Source: Termitomyces sp. T153
Lineage: Eukaryota; Basidiomycota; Agaricomycetes; Agaricales; Lyophyllaceae
DNA length: 29,721 bases
Direction: 5' to 3'
NCBI GenBank assembly: GCA_018296165.2
Contig: JACKQL020000239.1
Location: 1 to 29,721 of the forward strand
Shown here: positions 8,236 to 19,684 of the stretch, one piece after another
Layout: the number at the start of each line of letters is the position of its first letter
How positions within the stretch are numbered: the first letter of the stretch is position 1
Program-made: the position numbers and the translations under genes
The notes under the pieces: generated by a model
Databases searched by the model: none
What the model saw: only the letters and a program-made list of their open reading frames with translations
What the model was told of the DNA's origin: nothing

Positions 8236-9474
8236 ATGCCGACTCTTGCACTGTCGCCTGAGCTGCAATCGAAAATCGTTCATTCCCTGTCGTCGTCGCC
8301 CACACAAACAACAACAACCCTCCACGCTCTCTGCCTTACTTCCAAATCCTTCTACCGCGAAGCCGAGCCCCATCTCTACGCTTCCCTCTCTCTCACGTCT
8401 CCGCAGCAGGCCTATCTCGCATGTCGCACCCTCGCTGCAAACAAACGGCTCGCGAAGTTGGTACGGGCGTTTTGGTTCAACGATGAGACGCAAAACCGCA
8501 ATAACGGCCACGGGCTTCCGAGAAGGTTCTGGGAGGGCATCAGGAGCGCGCTGGCGGGCATGAAGAAACTCCAACGCCTCTGTTTATTCGATACTGAGCT
8601 TTCGAATGCGTGGATTCTCGATCCAGCAGGTTACACGACCATCTCTTCAAATACAAGCACAATTGCATTTGAACCCCCTTTCCAGCTACACGAAGCCAAA
8701 CTTCATTTTACGTGGGACACACATCTCGTCTCATTCCTCTCCACTCAACGTGCCTTGAACACTCTTCAAACATTCGACATAATAGAAGACGCTGTTCCTA
8801 GGCTCCCGCTGCCTGAGGGCTCCCTGCCTTTGCTCCAGCGCTTCGACGGCACACTTATGGTCGCGCACAACATCCTCAGGCTCGGGTGCCCTCTTACGAA
8901 TTTGCAAGCAGCAATCGAGGACGGTGTACACGCCCCTGAGTATGTCTTAGGGTTCCTGAGGAGGCTAGCGGGTGTAGGGAAGACATTGAAAGCGCTGAGT
9001 GTATTAGAGATGCCCGAGGGGCTCGCAGGCGATGCCGTGGATATCATCGTAAGTCTATGTCCAAATCTCATGTACATAGGCCTCGTCCCGCTTCCACCTG
9101 TCCACGTACGTCCTTACCTTCCCTTCATATCTCACGCCTGACTGGCTGACTGACCACTGCAGCGCCACACGATATACGCACCTCTAACACGCCTACGCAA
9201 CCTCCACACTGCCCACTTCGATCTTACAACATGGACACCGCATCCCGAAGTGCGCGCCCAGCGGGCCATCGCGTGCGAGGTACGCACATTTTGCCCGGGG
9301 ATCGCGAATGTCGTGTTTTGGGTTGGGAATACGAGGACCAGGTGGACGTGGGTCGTGCAGCAGGGACGGCATCACTGCTATGAACATGGGGAGAAGAGGG
9401 AGGTCGGGCAGTGGCATTCACAGATGGAGGTCGGGCAGTATCCGACGTTTGATCATATGTGGAGTTTGGTGTAG
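8236..9474 (+). CDS. F-box/LRR-type protein, two exons
   Basis: Exons 8236-9105 and 9163-9474 encode about 393 residues. The intron 9106-9162 (57 nt, GTACGT...CTGACTGACCACTGCAG) is phase 0. The N-terminus MPTLALSPELQSKIVHSL followed by tandem Thr, LCLTSKSFYREAEPHLY fits the F-box-like helical region of agaricomycete F-box proteins (leucine, then L-x-x-V-C-K-x-F...). The middle has leucine-rich segments such as LKALSVLEMPEG and CPNLMYIGLVPLP. The C-terminus ends WSLV after a Trp/Gly-rich stretch. F-box proteins usually recruit substrates to SCF ubiquitin ligases; that role is inferred by family and no substrate is known. The gene is GC- and CpG-rich, unlike the flanking repeats, suggesting it is unmethylated host sequence. 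Confidence 0.8.
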
Positions 9475-9927
9475 TGGGCTTGTGCGATTGGGGTGCTTTT
9501 AATACTGGTATGTAGTATGTATATATGTAGTCTGTGTATATTTTATTGCTATTCTTAAGGACGGCCGAAAATGAAGTATTCTTTCGGAGGTGATTTACTT
9601 ATAGACTGACTGGTTCGAGAGGTTCCAGGTTCCGTTTAAATTTAATATTTTGGTTGCTAGTAGGACTTTTGTTCTTATAACTTACAATGCGTACGTACTT
9701 ATGCCGCTTGCCATGTATCCCTCGCTGGAATCTAATCAACCACCAGCGAATTCGGAATTCGCTTAGATCTCCATCGTTTTTTAACTCCGACGATGACCTT
9801 GAGGACCCTCTCGGAGGGGAGGATTCGGCTTAGAAATTCGTTGTTCCATTCTCTCTCTACATGTCTGTCGGTCATTCGGTGGTGACCCACCACCAATGTA
9901 CTGCTCAAGTCACGCCAGGGTACCAAA
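9475..9927. other. Intergenic region, possibly with short copia internal remnant
   Basis: No convincing gene. Next to the LTR end at 9928 the minus strand reads TGGTACCCTGGCGTGAC, which has the form of a primer-binding site two bases from the LTR. A GGTGGTGACCCACCACC hairpin lies near 9880-9896. The minus-strand ORF 9732-9926 overlaps this leader and is not recognisable. Confidence 0.35.
9746..9762. repeat. 17-nt palindrome GCGAATTC-G-GAATTCGC
   Basis: Perfect 8-bp arms surround one central G, about 270 bp after the F-box-like gene. It could be a small transcript hairpin or a protein-binding dyad. No further support. Confidence 0.35.
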
Positions 9928-10405
9928 TGTCAATACCGTATTGCTCTAATCACACTTCAAGCCTCTCCCGTTTGGTTTGGGATTCACTCACACCTCGAGT
10001 ACTTGACTCACGACCTGCGTGACGCGTCCTTTGAACTTGCCTCTCCTTTGTATGTCCGTTCATTGAGATCCGTAAACTCTATTCCCGAATCAATCTCAAG
10101 ATTCAAGACGTGTTTGGTGGTCAGTGGCTGTCTGCTTACTTCCAGAAAAAAGGCGCTCGCAAGGAACAGAGATTGTTGGCAAGCTACAAAAGCGATGAAA
10201 GTCTGAGCAAGTGTTGGGTAGATGTTCTTGTCCTATATAGAAATAATTGGGCTACATGATGAGGAGAAGAATCCATCATTTACCAACCATCATTGAACAG
10301 TAGCTTTGAAGTCCAGCCTTCCAGCCTCGGTCCCTTCGACTGGACATATCATCATCGAAGGATTGTGGCCTTGGCCATCTGGAAAAATCAGACAATGCAT
10401 TGACA
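9928..10405 (-). mobile_element. Copia-like LTR (5' LTR of a truncated minus-strand element)
   Basis: The 478-bp segment has inverted ends TGTCAAT...ATTGACA. On the minus strand a CTATATAGG TATA-like box sits about 165 nt from the start (near 10240), leaving room for U3, R and U5. A primer-binding-site-like TGGTACCC follows the end after two bases. The two flanks show no shared target duplication, as expected when one side is the element's interior. No gag or pol reading frame remains. A competing reading, a 44-nt intron on the minus strand near 10392-10435 (GTAAGTG...CCAG), conflicts with the outer LTR end and cannot be excluded. Confidence 0.45.
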
Positions 10406-11544
10406 TACGAAGATTCACTTACCAGCACTCAATGAGATCCTGAGGCATATCAACCCACTTTCCAGCACTCAGATTGCCCTCTTGAACTTTGGATTCTTAC
10501 TCCTCTTTACCCCCCTCTGGACATGGACGTAATCAAGATCATAATATGAGTGTAAGACTTAGAACCAATCACAACTTTTGATTGATATCAGTGTAAAACG
10601 TTACATCCTGAGTGCCAGCAATGATTGCTGACTTGTTATCGATCTGATTGCAATACTTATCTAATTTGCACAATCCAAGTTTGTGCCGTCATAGAGTACA
10701 TAGCGGAAATCATTCCTCTTTTTCCTAGGCCGTCGGAAGGTTCTCGATAGCTGGAATTACCTTGTATAGTGTAGGATGTGTCTCCAAAGAAAAATGATGT
10801 AGTTTACTCAAGGTACACTATATCAACAGGAATCATTTTATTTGACTGGTTTTCAATTTATATAATAATTTTTACTTGAGAAAAATGTATTAGAAATCAT
10901 ATAACATCTTCTAATTGATGTTTCTCAAGAAACTTATGAGACTTCTGAAGTGAGACCAATTCACCACATCACCTCCACATCACTGACCTTCCCCCTCTTG
11001 GAAGCTGTCCCAAACCTTGCTCTGCTCACCACAGCTCATTTCCACCTCCACGAGGCTGTGATAGATCTCTAGCTCCAATTCTGTCATATTGGCAACTGTG
11101 CTCCTCAGTAGTCAGTTCTTAGTCTTGATATTGCTACCATTAGCCTCTGGTTCCTATCTCATCATCCACCTCTAGTTTGCCTCTATTTCCTCTATTTTAT
11201 CCTTTCAATCCTATTCCTTGTCACTCATCCAAATTCTGACCATTGAGGATGGGCTGTTGTGGCACACGGCAGGTCCAAGGTCTACATACAATGGGTTGCT
11301 GATCACTTAGTTAGGAAGAGAGCAGTATAACAATGACTTCTTAATAAAAACATTTTTTCTTACACTAGGTTGGTAAAAGGTGTGAGAGGAAAACATGTTG
11401 CTAGCACCAAACTGCACTGGAAGGAAATAGGGTAGTGGAACATCATTATATAGAACAAAGATGAAATGGAAAAAATGGAAAGACATGTAAAAAATTAGTA
11501 GAGAAGACAAAAGGAAAGCAAAACTCATGATGTATTTAGAATGA
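10406..11544. other. Gene-poor stretch with low-complexity AT-rich DNA and worn LTR debris
   Basis: No gene recognised. The minus ORF 11307-11567 is Phe/Ser/Leu-rich translation of AT-rich DNA and unconvincing. Around 11105-11230 the sequence AGTAGTCAGT followed by TAGTCTTGATATTGCT and a CT-rich tail resembles the middle of the Ty3-type LTR family seen at 13100, 14659 and 26901, so a decayed LTR fragment is likely there. Confidence 0.4.
10875..10929. repeat. 55-bp foldback
   Basis: Two 21-nt arms (10875-10895 and 10909-10929) are inverted copies matching at 18 positions, including CTTGAGAAA/TTTCTCAAG and ATTAGAA/TTCTAAT, around a 13-nt loop. It could be a MITE core, a small-RNA-like hairpin or chance in AT-rich DNA. 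Confidence 0.5.
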
Positions 11545-11836
11545 TGATTAAAAACATGTTTGTTCATTGTTCATCTTGCAATAGTATGTCAGACAATGAT
11601 TTGACATGCCCTTCAGCTGGAAGCCCTACCAGAGTAACTGTAAGTGAAGGCTTCATGGAGATGTTGCTGCACATTGTTGGGGTGTGCATTGACATGTGGT
11701 GGACAAGTTGATCATCATAGGAGCATAGTTCACATGCAATATCAACACAACAATGATCACCAATGCAGTTGCTGCAACAATAGATTACAAGCATGACATG
11801 TGGCAGACAAGCCGATCATCATGGGAGCATGAGCTA
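11545..11836. repeat. Dispersed repeat flanking the Helitron array (left copy)
   Basis: The part around 11735-11800 (ATGCAATATCAACACAACA ... GCAGTTGCTGCAACAATAG ... ACAAGCATGACATGTG) recurs at about 25497-25562 and 25823-25895. The repeat therefore lies on both sides of the array. There is no coding sequence that I recognise. Confidence 0.6.
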
Positions 11837-12030
11837 CAGTTAGGTCCTTGATATTTTAACTCAATGCTGAGATCCACATCCAACCTCACTATGTTCAGTT
11901 AGGTCTTTATATTTTGTCAACTCAATGCTGACATCCAGACCCAACCTTACTATGTTTAGTTAGTCTTTGTATTTTGTCAGCCCAATGCTAAGATCCAGAC
12001 CCAACCTCAATCTGTCCACTTGGGTCTTCC
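11837..12030. repeat. Degenerate 58/59-bp minisatellite of H4
   Basis: Three to four worn copies of the unit CCAACCTCACT...GTTAGGTC...ACTCAATGCT are visible. They correspond to the cleaner arrays at 21041-21400 and 23033-23940. Confidence 0.65.
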
Positions 12031-13099
12031 ATGTTATCAATAAGAGTTCCTCAATAAAGTAAGATAATCAAGATTGTCATACAAATGGAGTTTTCCCACT
12101 CATCTGTTTCACCATGCTGATTTTGGTCTTTCTTTTTTCAATCAATGTGTTTATAGTCCTGTCATTGTCAATGTCAGTAGATGTAAGTCTTTGCTATGAT
12201 TGATGAATCAAAGTCTCCTCCACCTTCTGTCCCCTTTTTACTCATACACTCTGAAGAACATGTTTGACCATTTTTTGACACCAAAATATACTAAAGAGAA
12301 AGAAATTAGGGAAAGTGGCCTAAGTAATGAGATATCTATAATCTCATTCATGATATCACTAAGTGGCACTAATACTTAGCATTCAGACCTTTGACTTGAT
12401 TCTTTCTTAAAGTGGTGATAATGCTTTAATAATCCCTTTCTAATACTCTATGTAATCAAGATTTATTAAGCATCACTCATCTGTTTTCTTCAACTCAAAA
12501 TATCTGACATACAACCATGTAATCATAAACCATACACCCTCATATTAGAAAGTCTGTGGATCCTCAGAAACAGGAGCTAGCCTACAGCTATCAGCAATCC
12601 AATCTATCAAAACATACATATATATCATAATAGTGAGCAAAAAACCTCTTGTTCCAGTCTCTTGACAGAGGACCATCAACTTCACACATTCTATATAGAT
12701 ACTGCCTTCTGAAGCTTTTTCCATCTCAAAGCAGTCTTCAATGCTCTGTTCACCAATAGTTCCATTGGCATAACAAATTAAACACATCATCCTTTTCTAG
12801 AGGCTATTATAATGTAGTCAAATATCCATTGAGAGCATAAAAGGTAAGATGATCAGAAATAAGTTGACCGTAAGGTATAAGAACTGATTATTGTAAATCT
12901 ATAAGAATACACACTTTCAAGTCTGAACACACACCTTGAAATTAGAGAGCCAGCATACAGCTATCAGCACTCCAGTCCAAGTATAGCCTCACTTTGTTTG
13001 ATTTTACAATTCAATGTTGGTACCACCTAACATCATAGAATATACTTCCAAGTTAGAACCTATTAGCAGTCAAAAGTTAGAATCAGGAACCATAGTTGC

Positions 13100-14211
13100 T
13101 GTCATGACCCATTCCCAGAACCCCCCTCTCCCCAAGCCACCTAACTTCCCCAGAGTTCCCCCTTCAACTCCCCCAACCTTTGTTCACCCATGATGCTTAC
13201 CCTGGCTAACTCTGACACTTCTCTGGCAAACCCAGACAGCTCCCTGGCTAACTCCAATGCATTTCCCTGCAGGCCTCAATGCTTCCCCTTCCTCTCCTAA
13301 GCCCCTGGAACCCTTCCCCACTGTTCCTGACACTGGCATACATCACTAGTTTGTCACCCTGACTTACTCAACCAGCTCTGGAGCATCATGATGGCCCTGG
13401 AGCAGCCCACATTCCCATCTGATCCCATCAGTATATCACCACAGCCTGCCCCCTGATCACAATTGACACCTGTCAACTCTGCACAGCCCCACCACCAGAC
13501 CTGCTACTGCCAGAGCTGTCACAGTAGTTAGTATATAAGTTGTAGAGTAGCATCCCATACTCTAGTCTTGATATTACCTACCATACTATGTTCTGATTGT
13601 CTGTCTCTTGTAGTTCATGTTTCTTGTTATGTTTCCTCTTATTTCAGTCTCCTGGTCTTGTCTTGTCTCTATCTCCATTATCATCTTGTTATTATTTTGT
13701 ATTTCTGCTTGAATCTATTTTTGTTCTCATCTCAATCTTGCCTCAACTCTGTCTTGTCTTGCTCATCTCTATTTCCTTTGTTGTGTCCAAGTCCCCTTCA
13801 ATACTAACAGTGTTACAAACACTGCACTTATGATTACAATCCCCAACATTCTTAACCAACTCTGGACCTTGCTATTTGCTTGGCTCCAAAACCCATCAAC
13901 ATCCATTGATCTCCTATCAAACTCTGGCCCTGCTCCCATCACTCATGTAGCCTCCATTTGCTCCAGATCACCAATACTCACTCTTGGACTTGTACCTGGA
14001 ACTTCTCCAGTCCCAGCCTTTCCTCATACCTTGTCTTAGACCTCCCTGGACCACTTTGCACTTGCTTGGACCACTCTCCTTGACTTACCCTCACAAGTAT
14101 CTGAAGTCCAGACCTCTCCAAAGTGCTAGGTTATCAGTGCAGGATGGTTGCATCTGCCTAGTAAAGACTTGCCCAGTTAAGCTGAGCCCCTGTAGTCAGC
14201 AGAATCTGACA
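13100..14211 (+). mobile_element. Solo LTR, Ty3-type family, target duplication GTTGC
   Basis: The 1112-bp element starts TGTCATGACCC and ends TCTGACA, with GTTGC immediately on each side (13095-13099 and 14212-14216). A TATATAAG box lies near 13530, followed by the family's TAGTCTTGATATTACC and a CT-rich stretch. The related unit H2 has the unoccupied site, with a single GTTGC at 22559-22563, confirming the boundaries. Alignment by eye to the CpG-rich copy at 26901 shows many CG to TG/CA changes, so it is old. ORFs inside are not coding. Confidence 0.9.
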
Positions 14212-15419
14212 GTTGCCTAGAGATATACACAGGGCAACTACTCTCCTTTCTAAAGAATATGTAGAAGCTTTTAAGAGTCAAAGAAACATCTTATACCACT
14301 TCTTTGGCCATTTTTGATCATAAATTCATTGTTCTGAACTTGTTTTGATAAGAAATACATGCATGGGACATGTTTCTTTCCCAAAGAACAGCCAGAAGTG
14401 CTCCTTGAAGAGGTGCATTGAAAGACAGTACATTTCACATAAGTAATGCCTGAAAAAGGCTGAAAATAGTTAGATATTGTCTGAAATATTGAGTCTAGCC
14501 TTTCACATATAGTCAGAGGATGGTTCATATCTCATCAAAGTTGTCTACTATAATTTTTTCAAAAAAAACCTGTTTCAAGTGTGAAAAACAGCCAAGTTAC
14601 CAAAAGAAAGAAGGTTGGTCAGCAGCTGACAAATTTTAGTTAGCAGAATTCTTCCCAGTGTCATGACCCATTCCCAAAATCCTGGACCTCTTCCCCAGCA
14701 ACCCCTGCTTCCCTGGAGTCCTCACTAACAACTCCTCAACTCACCCCAACCTTTGTCCACCTATGGTGCCTGCCCTGGCTATCTCCAATGCTTCCCTGGC
14801 AAACCCTGATGGCCTCCTGGCAAGCCCCAACATGTTCCCTGCAGGCTCCAACACTTCCCCTTCCCCTCCTGAGCTCCTGGAACCCCCAACACTGTTTCTG
14901 ATCCTGGTGTATATTACTGACTTGTCACCATGGCTTACTTGACTGAGTCTGGAACATCATGATGACTCTGGGGCAGCCCATGTTTCCATCAGATCCCATC
15001 AGTATATCACCATGGCCTGCCCACTGATCATAACCAACACCTGTTGACTCTGTGTGGCCCCAACAAGCTCTGCTGCCAGACCTGCTATCCTTGGAGGAAC
15101 TCCAGTATAAGTCATAGAGTAGCATTGATTAGCCTAGTCTCGATATTGCTTACTTGCAGTTACTTGTTTCCTGTTATATTTGTGTTCTGTTACATTTCCC
15201 AGTCTTGTCTCTGTTTCTGCCTCTAATTTCATATCTTGTCAATCTATCTATTTTCTCATCTCTGTCTTGTCTCAACTCCATCTTGTTTTGTCTGCCTCAG
15301 TTCCTTTGTTGTTGCCTAAGTTCCTTTCAACTCTCAACCATAATGCTATTACAAATTTTGCACACATGTTTACAAACCTCAAACATTCATAGCTAGCTCT
15401 AGCCCTCACTCTACACTTA

Positions 15420-15633
15420 CAGTGGCTCAAAAAACTGTCCCAATGTTTTATACTTTTTGAAAGATGACATTGGCATGAAGGATTGGAAGTATTTAGAATT
15501 CTGGTTAAATCATGTAAAATACTATGGCATCACAGCTACAAATTGCATCTTGGCTTATGCAATTTAAATCAAAACTGATGGAGTAATGGCCATTTTAAAA
15601 TATTCACTCATTGGGACAGTTTTTTGAGCATCT
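15420..15633. repeat. Left terminal inverted repeat of the Tc1/mariner element
   Basis: 214 bp, ending TTTTTTGAGCATCT on its inner side; reverse complement of 16542-16755 with few differences. Confidence 0.92.
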
Positions 15634-15646
15634 CTAACTTTGGTAT

Positions 15647-16395
15647 TTAGTACTTTGTATGTCCTCCATTTGCCTTGATAACTGCTTGAATTCTTCTAGG
15701 CATGCTTTCTATCAGTCTTTGGCATACTTCTGCTGGTATTCCATCCCACTCCTTTGCAACCCTCTCCCACAATTCATGCACACCATGAGGAGGTGTTTCA
15801 TACTGCCTGAGCTGCTCCTTGAGGTACTCACAGAGGTGTTCAATAGGGTTAAGATCAAGGGATTGGGCTGGCCACCAGAGGACATCAAAGTTGTTGTCTT
15901 AAAACTACTTGTTAGCCCTCTTGGAGTTGTGTTTGGGGTCATTGTTCTGTTGAAAGTAGCAGGCACCCTCCTCCATGTCCTCCACAGTCCAGTTTTGATG
16001 CTCTTGAGCCCATTTAAGTTGTAGTTGCCTATGTCTAGCTTTGAGCATAGGAACTTTCCTCTTTGTAGCAGACCAATACCCCTTCTCCTTCAGCATATTC
16101 CAGACAGTCTGAGGAGAGACAGGATTGGAAATGATGTTGTTGATAAAATTGGTGGCCTGAACAGCTGTATCAAGTCTCTTAGTTGAGATTTGTCAAACAA
16201 CAGCCTGTTTATCACATGGAGTAAGCTTAGTTGGACAGCCTCCAGAATGGTTTTCCTTGTCTACCTCCAACTCTCTACTGATCCTCCCAATAGTAGATTT
16301 TCCTAGACCAGTTTTAGCCTCAATTTGTGCAGAGAATACCCTTGAGAAAGGAGAGAAGCAACAGTAGAGCATTGTGCAGAAGAAGTAGCTTTCAT
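15647..16395 (-). pseudogene. Tc1-family DDE transposase remnant
   Basis: On the minus strand the ATG at 16395 opens a frame resembling the N-terminus of fungal Tc1-like transposases. A one-base frameshift follows, then the helix-turn-helix region GLGKSTIGRISRELEVDKEN. Around 15990 the sequence passes directly from QNWTVEDM to EEGACYFQQNNDPKHNSKRA, so the segment that normally holds the first catalytic Asp (VIWSDE-type) is deleted. The second catalytic site reads QQNND where the family has QQDND. The third site, DLNPIEHL, and the ending PRRIQAVIKANGGHTKY survive, with further frameshifts or stops between. The protein cannot be active. Confidence 0.85.
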
Positions 16396-16541
16396 GATGG
16401 TGGTTGAAGGTCAAGATGTGGTTCAACCAACTTGAACCACTCCCAAAGATACCCAAACATAGTCACATGACTCTGTTGATATTCCCACATGCAACTTACT
16501 CTTTATTTCTGACTAAAATAAGGATAGATCTGCAAAGTTGA

Positions 16542-16755
16542 AGATGCTCAAAAAACTGTCCCAATGAGTGAATATTTTTAAATGGCCATTACTCCATCAG
16601 TTTTGATTTAAATTACATAAACAAAGATGCAATTTGTAGCTGCAATGCCATAGTATTTTACATGGTTTAACCAGAATTTTAGATACTTCCAATCTTTCAT
16701 GCCAATGTCATCTTTCAAAAAGTATAAAACATTGGGACAGTTTTTTGAGCCACTG
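16542..16755. repeat. Right terminal inverted repeat of the Tc1/mariner element
   Basis: 214 bp, starting AGATGCTCAAAAAACTGTCC on its inner side and ending GAGCCACTG next to the TA target. Confidence 0.92.
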
Positions 16756-19248
16756 TAGCCCCAGAACTCAATATCACTAATTGATCCCCCATCAAGCTCT
16801 GGCCCCACTCCCATCACTTGTGTGGCCTCCACTTGCCCCACAACCTCTGTATATGCCTATGGACTTGTACCTGAGTCTTCCCCAAGCCTGACCCTTCTTT
16901 GTACCTCATTTTAGACTCTCACAGACCACCCCAGACTTGCTCAGACCACCTCCTGGGGCTTACTCTCACAAGTATCCAAAGTCTGGACCTTCCCCAAATG
17001 CTAGGTTATCAGTGCAGGATGTTGTGTCCATCTATCAAGGACTCACTCAGTTAAGCTGAGCCCCTGTGGTCAGTAGGACCTGACACCCAGGAGTTGTCAC
17101 ATAGGTGCAGCCACTTTCCCAGGAGTTGTGCATAATATATAGACAAGCTATGGTATGTGCCTTTGGCACAGGCCTATCTGCTCTTCAGCAATCTCCAAAG
17201 TTGTCCTATCATGGTCTTTGTAGATGTATTTGTGAATGTACTTGATGGCTTCCACTGAAGCATAGACCTCCACATTGATGTGACATTTGTACTTGCCTGA
17301 GAGATAAGAGTTGTATGGGAAAACATCATGATTGTCATAACAATGACCATTCTTTTCAAAGAAGCACCCATTGTCAGGTCTGTCATATTGAGAATAGCCA
17401 TTATTTCCATACTGAGTAGCCTCTTGGAATTTGTTTGGGTATTTGTATTTCTTGGAACATTTTATATCTACCATGCACTTAGCATTGGGTTTAGCAGCTC
17501 CACCTGAACCATGGATCATGTTGATAGTAACAACCTGACAACAAAGATAAGTAACTGATTCCAGGATTCAAACAAACCCAATACCTGATACAATTGAGGT
17601 TGAGCAACTGGATCTGGAATTTGGGCAGAGACAATGGAATCCACATTAGGTGCATCCTTGATCTTGTGATGGTGATGGAAAAAGATCAAGATGTGCATAT
17701 GTAGAAGTCCTCTCTTCTGGAATTCAATGGTATGAACATAAGCCATACAACTGCCAAAGAGTCCTTCCTTGATCTCCTTCACCATAGCATTTTTCTTGAG
17801 TTCAAATACTCTGGCAACAATATCAGGTTGAACAGCAGCTGTTTGCCTTTTCACATTGACTGCAGGTTCCTTCAAGAGAGCTTCTTCAATTTCTGACCAA
17901 TTTGGATTGGCAGTCATAGTTAAGAAGAGGTCAGGTTTTGCCAAAATTCCTGCAGATAGCCATAGAGTCCTGGAATAATTGCTGCATCTGTCAATCACTT
18001 CCAGTATGGGAGGATAACACAATGGCTTTGTGAAGTGACTTTTTAATCTCCAGCAGCAGCATCCACTACTCCCTGATAGACTTCAGCTCTGATCTTCTTC
18101 TGATTGTGTCTAATCCAATTCAACTTGTTTTGTTCAGTGGAAGCCCATGCATCTACAACATATTGTTGAAATAGCCTCCCACTCCAGAGTAGAGCAGCAT
18201 TAAATTCCAGGGTTCTTTGCTTGAAGCCTATATGCATAGTATGAGGTTTCAGAGACCTTATTTGTCCTTTGTTGCTCTTGTGGTCCATGTCTAGCAAGAA
18301 TGTTGATGTGGTATCCAGGCTCTCCAGTGGGAAAGATGATTGTGTAGTGCAATGGAGTGTAATATGGATGTAGATGGCTGATCTGCTTCAATTCCCCTCC
18401 ATGCAAGTGCAAGACTATATCACAATGATTTGATTGCTCCTCTGAGCCATCTCCTGAAATTACAGCTGCAACCCCCTCCTGTTCATTGGGGTCATTGTAG
18501 CATCGGGGATCTCCAAAATCAGCTGTAAGCTTGACAGAAAGCCTTTGTGGTTGGCCTTCTGGAACTTCTCCCATGATCTGCCTGGCTTGCTTGTATAGGT
18601 CAATGAAGAGATTGACTCTAGCAAGCATATCCTGCAAAGAGGCCATTATCTGAGGGTCCAGCCTGGAATTGTTCTGTTGACGAAAAGCCAATTGCTGATT
18701 ATGGTCATAAAAGTAGAGCTGTGCATATACAGGCAGATTGCCTTCTATAGGAAGCAAGGCACCTGTCAAATGATGTAGTTCTCCATTGATCCTAAAGCTG
18801 TATGGTCCAGGAGCATTGGTAATGGCATGATCAATTTTGACTCCCAGAGATGTGAATGCAAAGGCTGCATTGTATTGACGGATAGATGTTTTAAAAGTGT
18901 CAGAGAGAGGATGATGCCCATGGAGCAGGTTCAATAAATCTGCTGGAGCATCTCGAAGCCTGGGCAAATTCACTTGGCCTTGTAAGCAGCACATGCCAAA
19001 CTTTGGATTATAAATAGTAGACTTGGTGAGCTTTTCAGCATCAAAATGTAGAGCTTGGCAGTGTGGACATATAACAGTCATAGGACCAAGATAGTGTGGA
19101 GGGTATTCAATCAAGTAAGGTTGCCTTCCTCTTGGAATAGGCTGAATAGGGTCAAGCTGTGGTGGCATAGGAAGCTCAAGGGGAGGCTGTTCAGCAGGAT
19201 TTTGTAGTCCTGCTGGATGGTTGGGTGGAGCAGGGTCCAAGTCTTCTG

Positions 19249-19530
19249 CAGGTCTCTGTTGAACAGGATCAACATAATCCAAGTCATCATCAGAAGGGAT
19301 GTCATCCTGAGGACCTAATGGCACATCAAGGGGAGGATCCAATTGCTCTGCAGGTCTCTGTTGAACAGGATCAACATATTCCAAGTCATCATCAGAAGGG
19401 ATGTCATCCTGAGGACCCAATGGCACATCAAGGGGAGGATCCAATTGTTCTGCAGGTCTCTGTTGAACAGGATCAACATATTCCAAGTCATCCTCAGAAG
19501 GTATATCATTCTGAGGACCTAAATCATTGA
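19249..19530 (-). repeat. 102-bp tandem repeat in the Rep N-terminal region
   Basis: Units start at about 19251, 19353 and 19455 with exact 102-bp spacing. Each encodes 34 residues containing GPQDDIPSDDDLEYVDPVQQ. It is an acidic, Pro-rich spacer upstream of the Cys/His cluster. Multiples of three keep the frame. Confidence 0.9.
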
Positions 19531-19633
19531 AATCCTCTTCCAGATCAGCTTCATGTTGCTGTTCCCAGCCTTGAAAGATCCTTTGAGCCATAGCTGCATT
19601 CAAAGGCCTATGTTCAGGATCTAGATCAATATG

Positions 19634-19684
19634 CTATTGAACTTTGTTAGTTAAAGTAGCATTTCAAAGAAGTGTTTGACTGAC
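19634..19684 (-). other. Intron in the Helitron Rep gene
   Basis: The minus strand has GTCAGT at 19684, ACTAAC branch-like sequence, and AATAG ending at 19634. The 51 nt contain the two in-frame stops that otherwise separate the Gln-rich N-terminal frame from the next frame, and both sides are in the same phase. Confidence 0.65.

Larger units (their letters stand above)
15420..16755 (-). mobile_element. Tc1/mariner-type transposon with 214-bp inverted repeats, non-autonomous
   Basis: CAGTGGCTCAAAAAACTGTC begins the left end, and its reverse complement closes the right end. Each end is flanked by TA (15418-15419 and 16756-16757), the target site of this superfamily. The inverted repeats 15420-15633 and 16542-16755 are both 214 bp and nearly identical. 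Within each, the outer CTCAAAAAACTGTCCCAATG motif recurs inverted at the inner edge, so each arm is itself a small foldback. The element lies inside an older solo LTR, so it is the younger insertion. Confidence 0.92.
14659..17085 (+). mobile_element. Solo LTR, same family, target duplication CCCAG, split by a Tc1/mariner element
   Basis: It starts TGTCATGACCC and ends CCTGACA, with CCCAG on each side (14654-14658 and 17086-17090). Removing the 15420-16755 insertion leaves about 1.09 kb, the family's usual length here. The sequence resumes at GCCCCAGAACTCAATATC, matching the other copies. CpG sites are largely decayed. Confidence 0.9.
11837..17143 (-). mobile_element. Helitron-like unit H4 (non-coding, interrupted by two LTRs)
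   Basis: In minus orientation this unit starts TCTATATATTATG at 17143. It then has the shared module (GGGAAAGTGGCTGCACCTAT, reversed from 17100-17125), a body at 14212-14640 and 12030-13099 that matches unit H2 at 21420-22900, and a degenerate minisatellite at about 11837-12030. The 3' hairpin seen in other units is not evident, so the lower boundary is approximate. Two solo LTRs (13100-14211 and 14659-17085) sit inside it. No intact reading frame remains. Confidence 0.55.

Noticed and set aside
11307..11567. Minus-strand 86-codon Phe-rich ORF as a membrane protein
   Set aside because: It is the translation of A/T-rich low-complexity DNA with no supporting start, splice or family signal.
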